Below, in pieces: positions 1 to 8,335 of a stretch of DNA of 11,935 nucleotides. Each line of letters starts with the position of its first letter. Within the stretch, counting starts at the first letter, position 1. The stretch is from Hymenoscyphus infarciens (Eukaryota > Ascomycota > Leotiomycetes > Helotiales > Helotiaceae): the NCBI GenBank assembly GCA_001414345.1, contig LLCB01000700.1:1-11935 (forward strand). Reading direction: 5' to 3'. A model generated the notes under the pieces. That model worked only from the letters and a program-made list of their open reading frames with translations. It did not search any database and was not told the DNA's origin. The position numbers were made by a program, and so were the translations under genes.

Positions 1-625
1 ATTATCTATTTAATAGATAAAAAGAGTATTTAGCTTTATAAGCTATATATAATAAGTCTACTCTAATTATCTATTTAATAGATAAAATATGTATTTAGCT
101 TTATAAGCTATATATAAACACTTTACTCTAATTATCTATTTAATAGATAAAATAAGTATTTAGCTTTATAAGCTATATATAATAGATTTACTCTTATTAT
201 CTATTTAATAGATAAAAAGAGTATTTAACTATATAAAATATATATATATTTAATAGATAAATCAAGTATTTAGAGTTATAAGATATATTAAGACTTTAGT
301 TTAAATATTTATTTAATTAATAAATAAAGTAGCTAGCTTCTTAAGTTATATAGAAAAATAGTTAATTATTTATCTATCTAATAAATAAATATAATAATTC
401 GCTTTTGAATATAATAATAAAACCTTACTTTAAATATCTATTTAATAGATAACTATAGTTATTTCTTTTATAAGTTAAATATAAAAACCTTTTATTTACT
501 ATATATTTAATAAATAAATATAATTATAAGCTTTATATACTAAAAATATAGACCTCTTTATATATTATTTAAGCTATAACTTTAGTCTTTAGTATTTTCT
601 CGAATTATCTATTAAATAGATAATA
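1..625. repeat. Tandem array of a 65-bp AT-rich unit
   Basis: Near-identical units begin at 1, 66, 131 and 196, giving an exact 65-bp period. More diverged units follow to about 620. Each unit carries two short palindromes: one around TTATCTATTTAATAGATAA (19 bases, self-complementary apart from the centre) and one around TAGCTTTATAAGCTA. The first four units differ at only a few positions. Later units keep mostly the first palindrome, and a clear copy of it is still visible at 604-622. The array starts at or before the window edge, so its true length is unknown. Nothing suggests coding. It could be a minisatellite or the subterminal repeat of a degraded transposon. Confidence 0.9.
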
Positions 626-629
626 CGTT

Positions 630-715
630 GTATAGGACCTTATAGCTCTCTAAGAGTCGTATCTTATCGTAACGCGCGGCCTTAATAAGAGTTAGTAGAG
701 ATAAGGTCCGTATAC
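630..715. repeat. Inverted repeat with a GC-rich centre
   Basis: The left arm at 630-643 (GTATAGGACCTTAT) is complementary to the right arm at 701-715 (ATAAGGTCCGTATAC) with one extra base. Between them lies the unusually GC-rich word AACGCGCGGCC at 671-681, very rare in this AT-rich surrounding. It lies just after the 65-bp array and could be a transposon end or a fold-back element. The CpG-rich core probably survives because RIP acts mainly on CpA. Confidence 0.55.
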
Positions 716-748
716 GTGAGGTGTTTCTTTTATATCTTCTTTTTAAAG

Positions 749-905
749 TAAAAGACTAGAGTTTTATTTATAACTACTAGTTAAATAAAGATTAAAAAGA
801 GATAATAAGTATTATATAAATAATAATATTATTAATATATATCGCTTTCTTACTATTACTATCTTCTTACTATTATATAACTATTCTATTATAAAACTAT
901 TCTAT
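749..905 (+). repeat. Mutated relative of the MITE interior, block A
   Basis: This block aligns in the same orientation with about 6752-6890, inside the small transposon. Shared landmarks are AGACTAGA, ACTAGTTAA against ACTAGCTAA, AGAGATAATAAGTATTA, ATATCGC against ACATCGC, and the spaced CTTACTAT words. Most differences are C in the transposon and T here, or G there and A here. It is probably a piece of the same or a related element that has mutated much further. No TIR like that at 6600 was seen next to it. Confidence 0.6.
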
Positions 906-961
906 AATATTCTTAATATTAGTTTAATATAAAAATATTATAAAAAACTTTTAAGTAATAG

Positions 962-1020
962 TAGAATAGCTTTATACTAGCTATTCTAGCTATATAAGCA
1001 CGTAGCGCCGAAGCGGCTAC
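962..1020. repeat. Two adjacent small hairpins
   Basis: TAGAATAGC at 962-970 and GCTATTCTA at 980-988 are perfect 9-base complements around a 9-base loop. Directly after it, 1002-1020 (GTAGCGCCGAAGCGGCTAC) is a near-palindrome containing four CpG sites, which stands out in the AT-rich surroundings. They may be structural parts of a degraded mobile element. I see no RNA gene here. Confidence 0.45.
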
Positions 1021-1130
1021 TATTTAGTCTTAGCTTACTTAGTACTAAGTCTAATATAGTCTCCGAGTTTTAGAATTATATAACTATATAACTTAGATTA
1101 AAAAAGTAAGCGATAAATTAAGCGATTAAG

Positions 1131-1412
1131 ATCTTATTTAGCTCGTATATATCTAGAGTATATACTACTAAGAAATATAAGATAATATATATATATATGT
1201 ATATATATCTCTTATTTAACCTCGTCTATCTTAGTATATATATAAATAGAATAAATACTACTAAAAAAAGACTTAGATATCTAGAGATATAAATCTTTAA
1301 AAGTTTATATATATCTTTTAACTACTCTACTATCGAGTACTAGTATACTACTACTACTTTAGCTCTATATCTTATATACTAATATATATATATATATATT
1401 AACTTATATAAG
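1131..1412 (+). repeat. Dispersed repeat, left copy
   Basis: This segment aligns in the same orientation with 11610-11935. Shared words include TATATATCTAGA, ATATACTACTAA, CTCTTATTTAACCT, TATCTTAGTATAT, ACTAAAAAAAGA and ACTAACTTATATAA-like sequence near the end. The right copy has about 30 extra bases near the middle. Both copies are RIP-like and have no reading frame. It is a degraded member of a repeat family that I cannot name. Confidence 0.7.
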
Positions 1413-1714
1413 ATTAATATTTAGAATATATATATTTAAATGATTTATTAGAGCTAAATAGACTCTAAGCTAAAGCTTATTTTATAAGATATCTTTTATA
1501 TAAGAAGAGTATATAAGTAAGTAGATAGAAGATAAGTAGATAGATAACTAAAGATATATATTATAAATAATATAAACGTAATAACTTAAATACTTCTAGT
1601 ATTTCTAGTCTATCTAGTATATCTAGTATAAAGTATACTAGCTATTATCTCTAGACTATAGATACTAGATATATTAAGTATACTAATAGAATATCTAGTA
1701 TCTAAAGGTTTTTT

Positions 1715-1815
1715 ATAATATAAGAGTAGAAAAAAGAGAGAAGTATTTACTCTTTTCTAAACTTCTCTTATCTATACTAGAAAAAACCTTTTACTAAACT
1801 ATTTATTTATAAACT
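1715..1815 (+). repeat. Mutated relative of the MITE interior, block B
   Basis: The stretch with AAACTTCTCTTATCTATACT followed by AGAAAAAACC aligns with the transposon interior at about 6925-7040, where the text reads AAACTCCTCTTACCTACGCT followed by AGGAAAAACT. Almost every change is C to T or G to A. Blocks A and B are about 140 bases closer-spaced unit by unit in the transposon but over 800 bases apart here, so either the transposon is an internally deleted form or this copy has gained inserts. Weaker similarity may continue to about 1960. Confidence 0.55.
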
Positions 1816-2444
1816 TTACTAGATATACTAAGTAAATTATATAAAATATACTTTTAAAATTACTAGTTAACTTATATATTATAATTAGTAAAACTTTATA
1901 AAAGATTTTATAGAGATCTTTTAATTTTTTTATAAAAGTATTTAGCTAAGATTAATAATATTATAGCTTATTTTAAATATAAATATAAACTAGAGATTAG
2001 ATTATTTTTATTTACTATTTAAGCTCTAACTATCTTACTAATAAAGCTTTAAACTATATCTACTTCTGAATCTTTTTAATTAAACTACTATAAAGTCTTC
2101 TTTATTAAGTATATAAATAGATATTAAGAGTTTATTCTCTAGTAGAAGAGATTTTTTAGAAATAAGAAAAGATATTTTAAATAATATAATAATATTAAAA
2201 GTATATTTTAAGAGAAAGATAAATACTAAGAAATAATAGATTTTTTTAAGATTTAAGAAAGTTATATTAGAGCTACTACTATTTATATAAAATATATTAA
2301 AAGGTATTAAAGTTTTTATATATCTTTTAGTTTTAATTCAACTACTTTTAAAACTAAAGTACGCTCTAAATATAGTTTAAATACTTCTTATTTTATAAGT
2401 TCTTACTACTTTAAGTTAATTTAGAAGCTTTATCTACTTTACTA

Positions 2445-2470
2445 TCTCTCTCTCTCTCTTTCTTTCTCTT
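2445..2470. repeat. CT microsatellite
   Basis: A run of alternating CT with a few extra T bases, within otherwise degraded AT-rich sequence. CpT is not the preferred RIP target, which may explain its survival. Confidence 0.7.
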
Positions 2471-5400
2471 CTATATACTTCTCTATATAATTATTATTAA
2501 GTTTTTATTAATATTTAATATTATAGAGAAGAATTTATAATATCTATTATATAATATATATCACTATAATCTAATAAATTTTATATTACTATTTAAGTCT
2601 AAGCTTATTTACTACGTATATATTTTGAATTAGATATATATAATACTTATTTATATTTAATTATTTTATTACTTTTAATTACTATTTAGATCTTTTATCT
2701 ATATTTAGTATATATTCTAGTATATATAGTATATTAATATTTAGTATAACTATTATTAGTTCTAGTTACTTTACTAAAAGTTAATAACTTTAATTACTAT
2801 TATATTATAAAATAAAAGGATTATTAAAAAGAATTAAGTTTAACTCTTAATACTACTTAGACTTAGATACTAATACTTTTATATTAATAAAGTATTAATA
2901 ATTAGCTCTTAAGATAAATTACTACTTTTTTACTCTAATATAATTAGTATAATATATTATTAGTAAAAAAGAGACGATTATTAATATATATCGACTTTAT
3001 TAAGCTAGTAGTTCTTTATAGTAAATAGAAATTATATAATATAATATACTCTTTTTTTTAAAAGCTAGTTTTCTTTTATATAAATACTATATTAATAAAT
3101 TTAGATTAATTACTTTAAAAGAGCTAAGTATATACTTATATTATTCTATTATATTTATAAAAAGGTATATAACTTTGCTTAAAATAGAGCTTAGATTCTA
3201 TTAGCTCTTAATCTAGAATAGCTATTTTACGATCACGTAATATAATATATTAATAACTAAGATATTATTAGTATACTTCTACTATATATAATAATCGTTA
3301 GATACTTTACTAAGATTTAATTAATAGTATTAGTATCTAAGTCTATTACTACTAATTACTTTATTAAAAGAATTATATATATCTTCTTAAGCTTAAGCCT
3401 CTTCTTCTAACTACTTATAATTTAAGTCTAATAATAATTAATAAGAGTAAAATCTCTTCTTCTAAGATAATTTTATTAAGATTAGAAGAGCTAGTATTAA
3501 AGTAAGTAAGAGTATAAGCTTTACTAAGAATATTTAGAATAAGCTTACTCTACTTTTTAATAATTCTCTTAAAACTAATTAGTTATAATAAGCTTAGCTC
3601 TAAGCTTTTATTTAGAGTCTATTATTTAAGATCTATAAATCTCTAAATAGTTAGGAGTTTCAATTAACTAGATATAATAAGATACTATAGAGTTTAAATT
3701 TTTAGTACTACGAGTTTTAAAAAGTATATATACTACGCTAAGTAATAGCTTTCTTTATATTCTAAAATACTTACTTATTATAGTTTCTTTTATAAAAGAT
3801 ACTAAAAGTACTCTCTATTTCTATATATTCTTAGCTTCGATTTCTCTAGTATATTCTAGATATATCAGATTATCTTATTCTAGAATACTTATAAACTATA
3901 CTTTATAAAAAGTATTCTTCGCTATTATATATTACTAGATTTTCCTTTTAATAGATTACTATTATATTCTATCTATACTATAATATATTCTAAGAAAATA
4001 TTAGTTAATAAGTTTTTTAAAGACGCTATAGCGATCTATAAAGAATCTATACTTATATTCGTCTAAGATAAATCTCTTCTTATCTTTTAATCTACTTATT
4101 CTCTATTCTTCGATATTTATTTCTATATAATACTTTATAATAATTTTAGTTTAGTTAAGAAGTTTAGAGTTAGAGTTACTTTATAGTAGAATAAAGTTTA
4201 ACTAAAAGTCTTATCCTAAGATAGCGTATAATACTTAGTCTCTAAAATTATTAAGTCTTTTCTATTCTATCTAAAGATAAGAAGTAGAATATTAGATTTA
4301 ATCTCTCTAAATATTAAAGATATTTTATAGTATTATTATATATATTCGTATTTTTTTATTAATATTAGTCTTTGAAAAGTAAAGTATAAGAGTTTAATAT
4401 CTCTAATAGTTTCTAGTATTAATTAATACTCTTAATAAGAGATAGAAGTGTTTCTATATTAGACTTTCTACTACTCTATTAACTTATTAGATATATATTT
4501 CTTTAAGATTTATTATCTTATATATAATAAACTATTTCCTTATATTCTATTCTACTATTTACTAGTCTTATTTACTAGATTCTCTTATAATTTATAATAT
4601 AATATTATCTAAAGTTTATTATCTCTTTTATTTAACTAACTACTAACTTCTTACTCTTTTTAATCTATTTATTCTATTAGTCTTTTTATTTCTTTTCTTT
4701 ATTATTATTTATTTTATATTTATATTCTAGAGACTATATAGTTTAAATTAAAACTTTTAAATCTTATATATTTTCTAAGAATATTAGTATTATAATAGCT
4801 AGTAGTTTATTAGTTTAGACGTTTTCTTATTTTGTCTATCTTATATATAAGTTTTACTTAATATTATATAAGAAGCTTTACTAAATAATAATAAGATCAC
4901 TTAATTTTAAGTTTTATATTCTTTTATTAAGAATATTATTTAATTATTATAGTCTTAGTATAATATTTTTAAGCGTAATAGTATATAAAACGTCTTTAGC
5001 TCTACTTTTACTTTAGAATTCAAATTAATAGCTTAGGTTTATATATAGATTTAAAATAAATTTATAAGTAATATAGAATTCTAGTAAGAACTTTAGATAT
5101 AGTTTAAGACGAAATAATACTTAAGAACTAATATCTAAGACTTATATTCTAATCGAATATAGAAAATAATAGAATTTTATAAGTCTTAGCAGCTATTTCT
5201 TCTATAAAGATTATTTACTTACTTCTCTTTAGAATATCTTTATATATATATTTTTACTCTCGATTTTATTAAAACCAAGACTTATAATATAACTCTAATA
5301 AAAGAGTCTATTTATAAAGAGTTAAAACTTAGTATAAGTCGCTTCTAAATACTAAAATAAATAACTTTATTCTTAGTTTACTTTAAATAACGAAGTATAT

Positions 5401-5830
5401 TCAACTAGAATAGAGAACTTGAATTTAGATAGATTAGCTCTAGTTCCTATATAGTTCTTCTTCTTTAGCTTAGATTTTAGACTTTAAATACTACTTTTAT
5501 AAAAAAAGGTTTAATAATTACTAAAGTATTTTAAAAAAAATATATGAATAATTAATCTATTCTTATTTTAAAGATCTTTATACACTTATATTAAAGATAC
5601 TACGCTATTATAATAGTAAAATTAAATGTTATTTATTATTATTATATCTCTAGGATTATTCTAAGCGAATAGCTAGTGAAAAGATATTATATAAAAGAGG
5701 ATCGGTTAAAAGCTTTTCTCTCTGAATTATAGAAATTCAAGCTTTATATAAGTATATACGAAGCGTTATCTACGTCTAAAGAATTTCTTAGTTTATTCTT
5801 ATATCTCTCTAGAAGTTTAACAAACTTTCA

Positions 5831-6129
5831 GCTCTTATTCTTCTCTCTATGAAATTTCAGGAATCGCGTCTACTTAACAATCAATCAATCAACATTCGTA
5901 CGTTATACTCCCTTTTTACAAAGAAGGAAAATTTCTACACCTGCCTTTTTTCCTCTCTTTTAAACTCAAGAACCATGACGTGCAAAAACGTACCAGAACT
6001 AACAGAATAACCCACAATCTAAAACAACTTCGATGAAATTATACCTTTCTAATGAAAGAAACCACGTTGATGTCAAAAAATGGCATCGTTGCGGTCACCC
6101 TTATATCAATGATGAATTTGAATTAGCCT
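5831..6129. other. Left shoulder of the GC-balanced island, no gene seen
   Basis: Base composition changes over about 5800-5900 from the AT-rich landscape to ordinary sequence with normal amounts of CA and TG. A short AATC repeat lies at about 5879-5892. No convincing reading frame, RNA gene or repeat was found. It would be downstream of the minus-strand relic that ends at 6130. Confidence 0.5.
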
Positions 6130-6597
6130 TTAAAATTCCTTTGAAATTCCACATTCTTCTGGGGTAGGTTTTACCTTGGCCTTTTGCTTGTCTTGAAACA
6201 ACTCTTCCGCAATCCATATCCATGTCCATCCCTTGTCGCGTTTGCGAGCTGCAGTCGTTTGAGTGAATCTTCTGTCACGTCTGTCCCGTTGTGGCCCCAT
6301 ATGCGCTGATTGCCTACATTTGGGTCTCTAAATTGACAATTTTGAGTCGGGTATTCAGCCATGTTCAAGTAAATTTGTCTGTATAAGCATATTGGATTTC
6401 TCGAGTTGTAGCCAGTCTCTTGGAATATCACGTAATTGTACTCTTTTCCAACCATCAACCAACATCCAACCGCAACACCCAATACCGAATCTGAACTCCT
6501 TGTTCAGAAGATTACCGAAAGTATGCTCAGAATCTCCGAGAAATGTTGGCATTCTTGGTGCTGGTGGTCCGTTGATTTGATGTGCCTCTTCCTCAAT
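6130..6597 (-). pseudogene. Probable broken gene relic, downstream part, unknown family
   Basis: Reading the minus strand from 6597, one frame is open for 80 codons to a TGA at 6357-6355, has a TAG at 6330-6328, then is open again for about 65 codons to a TAA at 6132-6130. The first part has a protein-like composition (for example GIGCCGWMLVDGWKRVQL and DIPRDWLQLEKSN). The last part also looks coding (AEELFQDKQKAKVKPTPEE), with a basic, glutamine-rich stretch before it. I do not recognise the family. The two stops could be nonsense mutations; TAG could come from CAG by a C-to-T change. Alternatively, they lie in an unrecognised intron ending near 6328. The frame runs up to the transposon at 6600, so the 5' part is cut off or lies beyond it. 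Another frame (6171-6482) is also open, and I could not exclude it. Confidence 0.4.
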
Positions 6598-6704
6598 TAC
6601 GGCATCCTGAAGCTACAAAAGTCTAAAAACGACGTAATCGCAAATAGCAAATTGTAAATCGTAAAATGTTACTTTCTATAAGTAAAAAAGAGAATAATTA
6701 AATT

Positions 6705-6747
6705 CCCTCTCCCTCTTTCTCCCCCCTCCCCTCTTCCCCCTCTCTCT
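6705..6747. repeat. Polypyrimidine tract inside the MITE
   Basis: Forty-three bases of only C and T. It is partly complementary to the purine tract at 6905-6964, so the element could fold back further inside its terminal repeats. Confidence 0.8.
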
Positions 6748-6904
6748 ATATTAAGACTAGACAGTCTTAACTATAGTAACTAGCTAATCAAAGAATAGAG
6801 AGAGATAATAAGTATTAGATATATAGTAGTAACATCGCCCGCTTACTATCGTCTCCTTACTATCGTTATATTATATTCTTCCTATTATTTCTAGACAAAT
6901 AAGC

Positions 6905-6964
6905 GGGAGAGAGAGAGAGAGAGAGTAAGAGAGAGTAGAAGGAAGAGGGGAAGAGGGAGAGAGG
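6905..6964. repeat. Polypurine tract inside the MITE
   Basis: Almost pure G and A, beginning with a GA dinucleotide run and continuing with a GAAGAGGGGAAGAGGG word. Its complement resembles the pyrimidine tract at 6705-6747, giving an internal inverted repeat of low complexity. Confidence 0.75.
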
Positions 6965-7078
6965 ATTAATTACCACTTTAGCTAAACTCCTCTTACCTAC
7001 GCTAGGAAAAACTTTCCCTCGAGATATTTACTTACTCTCTCACCCTCTTAATCTCTTACTCTCTCACTCCCTCTCTCC

Positions 7079-7126
7079 TATACTCTCATCTATACTCTCA
7101 CCTATATTCTCACCTATACTCTCTTA
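7079..7126. repeat. Four copies of a 12-bp repeat inside the MITE
   Basis: The unit TATACTCTCACC occurs four times with few changes, starting at 7079, 7091, 7103 and 7115. It lies inside a longer CT-rich stretch and ends shortly before the right terminal repeat. Confidence 0.75.
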
Positions 7127-7306
7127 GTATACGTAATATATAAAAGAATAGGATAAGGAGCAAGAGTGTAAGTAGATAGTATAATATAATTTACAATTAG
7201 GTATAGTTCTTAGAGGTCTTAGTTAATCTAGCTATAAATACTTAACTTTTACGATTTACGTTTTACGATTTAGTCGTTTTTAGACTTTTGTACTTTCAGG
7301 ACGCCC

Positions 7307-7543
7307 TATCAATCCATAAGGCTTCTATCACTTGATCATTTACGAATTCTCAAACACAAAGACTAGAATAAAATGTTAAATCTGATTTCTCCGGTGCTGC
7401 TTATTCTCCACTGCCGTTTCAATTACCAGACAACCGTGCTCTCAAGATTTTACAATTTCAGAAACTTTACCTGGCTCCCCCACCGTAACCAAACAACTCA
7501 CATCAACATCCATCTTCAACTCCCAAACTAACCTCCTAGCGTC
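7307..7543 (-). pseudogene. Possible upstream part of the relic gene, beyond the MITE
   Basis: If the transposon and one copy of its TA are removed (709 bases), the frame read at 6130-6597 continues into this segment, crossing the junction as KPYGLI then IEEEAHQING. Further up are protein-like pieces such as ELKMDVDVSCLVTVGEP and EHGCLVIETAVENKQ. However, stops occur at 7327-7325, 7330-7328, 7342-7340, 7378-7376 and 7444-7442. Some could come from CAA, CAG, CGA or TGG by C-to-T or G-to-A change, but the number of stops is about what chance would give. This makes the upstream part much weaker than the downstream part. It also overlaps the likely promoter of the plus-strand hydrophobin-like gene. 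Family unknown. Confidence 0.25.
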
Positions 7544-7544
7544 T

Positions 7545-7840
7545 CACTTACCCTCCCCCTTATTTTAAGTACACCCCAAGTGCCAGAAAAGAAATTATCC
7601 CCTCCGTACCACAGTAACACCTCCCACACCAACTCGGAAACCAAGACAAGCGATCAGTAACACAACGCAACACCGTGAACTCATCACCGTAACCTCGGGG
7701 AAATTGTGATTCTTTAAATTTCCACATCCATCTCCCCTTCTCCATGCTCATCTTTCACAACCTTAATTGCGCTCCCCATTCCATTCACAAACACTCGATC
7801 CACTCTCAAGACCCCCGACAGTACAAAGACAGAAACCAAA
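7545..7840 (+). promoter_or_regulatory. Probable promoter and 5' leader of the hydrophobin-like gene
   Basis: This region is pyrimidine-rich on the + strand, with stretches such as CTCCCCTTCTCC and CTCCCCATTCC, common in promoters and leaders of filamentous fungal genes. The bases before the start codon (ACCAAA then ATG at 7841) fit the fungal start context, with A at position -3. No clear TATA box was found. The MITE ends about 535 bases upstream of the start codon, so the transposon might lie at the edge of the promoter. Confidence 0.4.
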
Positions 7841-8335
7841 ATGAAAGCCGTCAGTTCAGTTTTAATGGTTCTCGTATTGGAAGTCAACGCATGGACCTGT
7901 TCCCCAAGTGTACCCATGGAATACCAAGCAGCTTGTTGCGATATCCAAGTTTCTCAGAACCGTACTGGGTTTTTGGGGAAAGATTGTATGCCCCCCCCCC
8001 AATTCCAAACGTCTCATAAAGTCCCAAAACTAACATCTTTATCTCGAACAACAGGCTTCACAGCAACACCAGTCGAAGAAGATTCAACCAAATTCTATTG
8101 TTTGATTGAAGATTCTTATGCTGGTTGTTGTGGAAAGGTATGTCTTCGCTTTTCCCATTCCCTTTCCTCCAATGTCCACCCACACTCGAACGCGAACTCA
8201 AAATTCCTTCCACCATCTGAGGTAAAAAAAGCACGATGCTGATACGTTGTGGTTGATTAGGAAAACAAAACTACCCACACAGCACCATGCGTTAATGTTA
8301 TTGAGGGATGGAAGAGACCTGAGTTGAGATTTTGA
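7841..8335 (+). CDS. Hydrophobin-like small secreted cysteine-rich protein (three exons)
   Basis: Exons 7841-7985, 8055-8137 and 8261-8335 join to a 100-residue protein. Residues 1-17 form a likely signal peptide with core SSVLMVLVL, leaving a mature form of about 83 residues. Eight cysteines (20, 32, 33, 49, 64, 73, 74, 86) follow C-CC-C-C-CC-C with gaps 11, 15, 14, 8 and 11. Class II hydrophobins usually have about 9-10, 11, 16, 8-9 and 10, so the fit is good but not exact. Hydrophobins coat fungal surfaces after secretion and self-assemble at interfaces. This protein is more polar than typical members and has sequons NRT (40) and NKT (78), so it could equally be a hydrophobin-like effector. 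The last cysteine appears only after intron 2 is removed, which supports the splicing model. Start chosen for context and signal peptide. No expression evidence is available. Confidence 0.75.
7986..8054 (+). other. Intron 1 of the hydrophobin-like gene
   Basis: Sixty-nine bases with GTATGC at the 5' end, an ideal fungal branch site ACTAAC at 8029-8034 (branch A 21 bases from the end) and CAACAG at the 3' end. It splits the codon of Cys49 after its first base; both the spliced (TGC) and unspliced (TGT) codon encode cysteine. A run of ten C lies at 7991-8000. A shorter intron from 8011 is possible but has a weaker 5' site. Confidence 0.65.
8138..8260 (+). other. Intron 2 of the hydrophobin-like gene
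   Basis: One hundred and twenty-three bases with 5' GTATGT, a branch-like GCTGAT at 8238-8243 (A 18 bases from the end) and 3' GATTAG. It lies between codons (phase 0), after Lys76. Splicing brings in exon 3, which contains Cys86 and ends at TGA 8333-8335. Without splicing, translation would stop at 8240-8242 in unrelated sequence. Confidence 0.7.

Larger units (their letters stand above)
1..5830. other. AT-rich, RIP-like degraded repeat region
   Basis: This stretch is made largely of TA, TAA, CTT, CTA and AGA words. The dinucleotides CA and TG appear only a few times per kilobase, while TA is extremely common. That is what saturating C-to-T change at CpA on both strands (RIP of ascomycete fungi) leaves behind. 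Remaining C bases lie mainly in CpT, CpC or CpG. No reading frame of useful length survives in any frame. Probably several transposons lie here, but I could not identify a family. The overlapping repeats I could resolve are listed separately. Between about 1820 and 5830 I see only this degraded sequence and one CT microsatellite. Confidence 0.85.
6600..7306. mobile_element. 707-bp non-autonomous TIR transposon (Tc1/mariner-like MITE)
   Basis: The two ends are imperfect inverted repeats. From the left, GGCATCCTGAAGCTAC and on through AAAAGTCTAAAAACGAC; from the right on the other strand, GGCGTCCTGAAAGTAC and on through AAAAGTCTAAAAACGAC. This gives about 34 bases with 4 mismatches, including 20 in a row identical, then weaker similarity (AATCGTAAAA) for another 35 bases. 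TA lies directly outside both ends (6598-6599 and 7307-7308), the target-site duplication typical of the Tc1/mariner superfamily. There is no transposase reading frame, so it must be moved by a relative elsewhere. The interior has a pyrimidine tract, a purine tract and a 12-bp tandem repeat. An alternative start one TA further in (6616-7290) would also be TA-flanked, but the longer TIR favours the outer ends. Confidence 0.8.

Noticed and set aside
1..625. CRISPR-like array
   Set aside because: The whole 65-bp unit repeats, with no unique spacers, and the surroundings are fungal in type.
1820..5830. Recognisable transposase or reverse transcriptase relic
   Set aside because: I looked for conserved coding patterns allowing for C-to-T changes and found none I could support. 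A computed RIP-reversed consensus from many copies would be needed to decide.
6171..6482. Open frame of 103 codons on the minus strand
   Set aside because: It overlaps the relic in another frame. It begins at a methionine in the middle of sequence that reads more naturally in the other frame and has no recognised domain. I kept it only as an alternative.
7714..7917. Open frame of 67 codons on the minus strand
   Set aside because: Antisense to the first exon and leader of the hydrophobin-like gene, which has much stronger support. A short protein-like stretch further down (about 7672-7540) is in the same frame but separated by several stops.
7744..8019. Open frame of 91 codons on the plus strand
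   Set aside because: Overlaps the hydrophobin-like gene in another frame, with no domain or signal peptide; a shadow.
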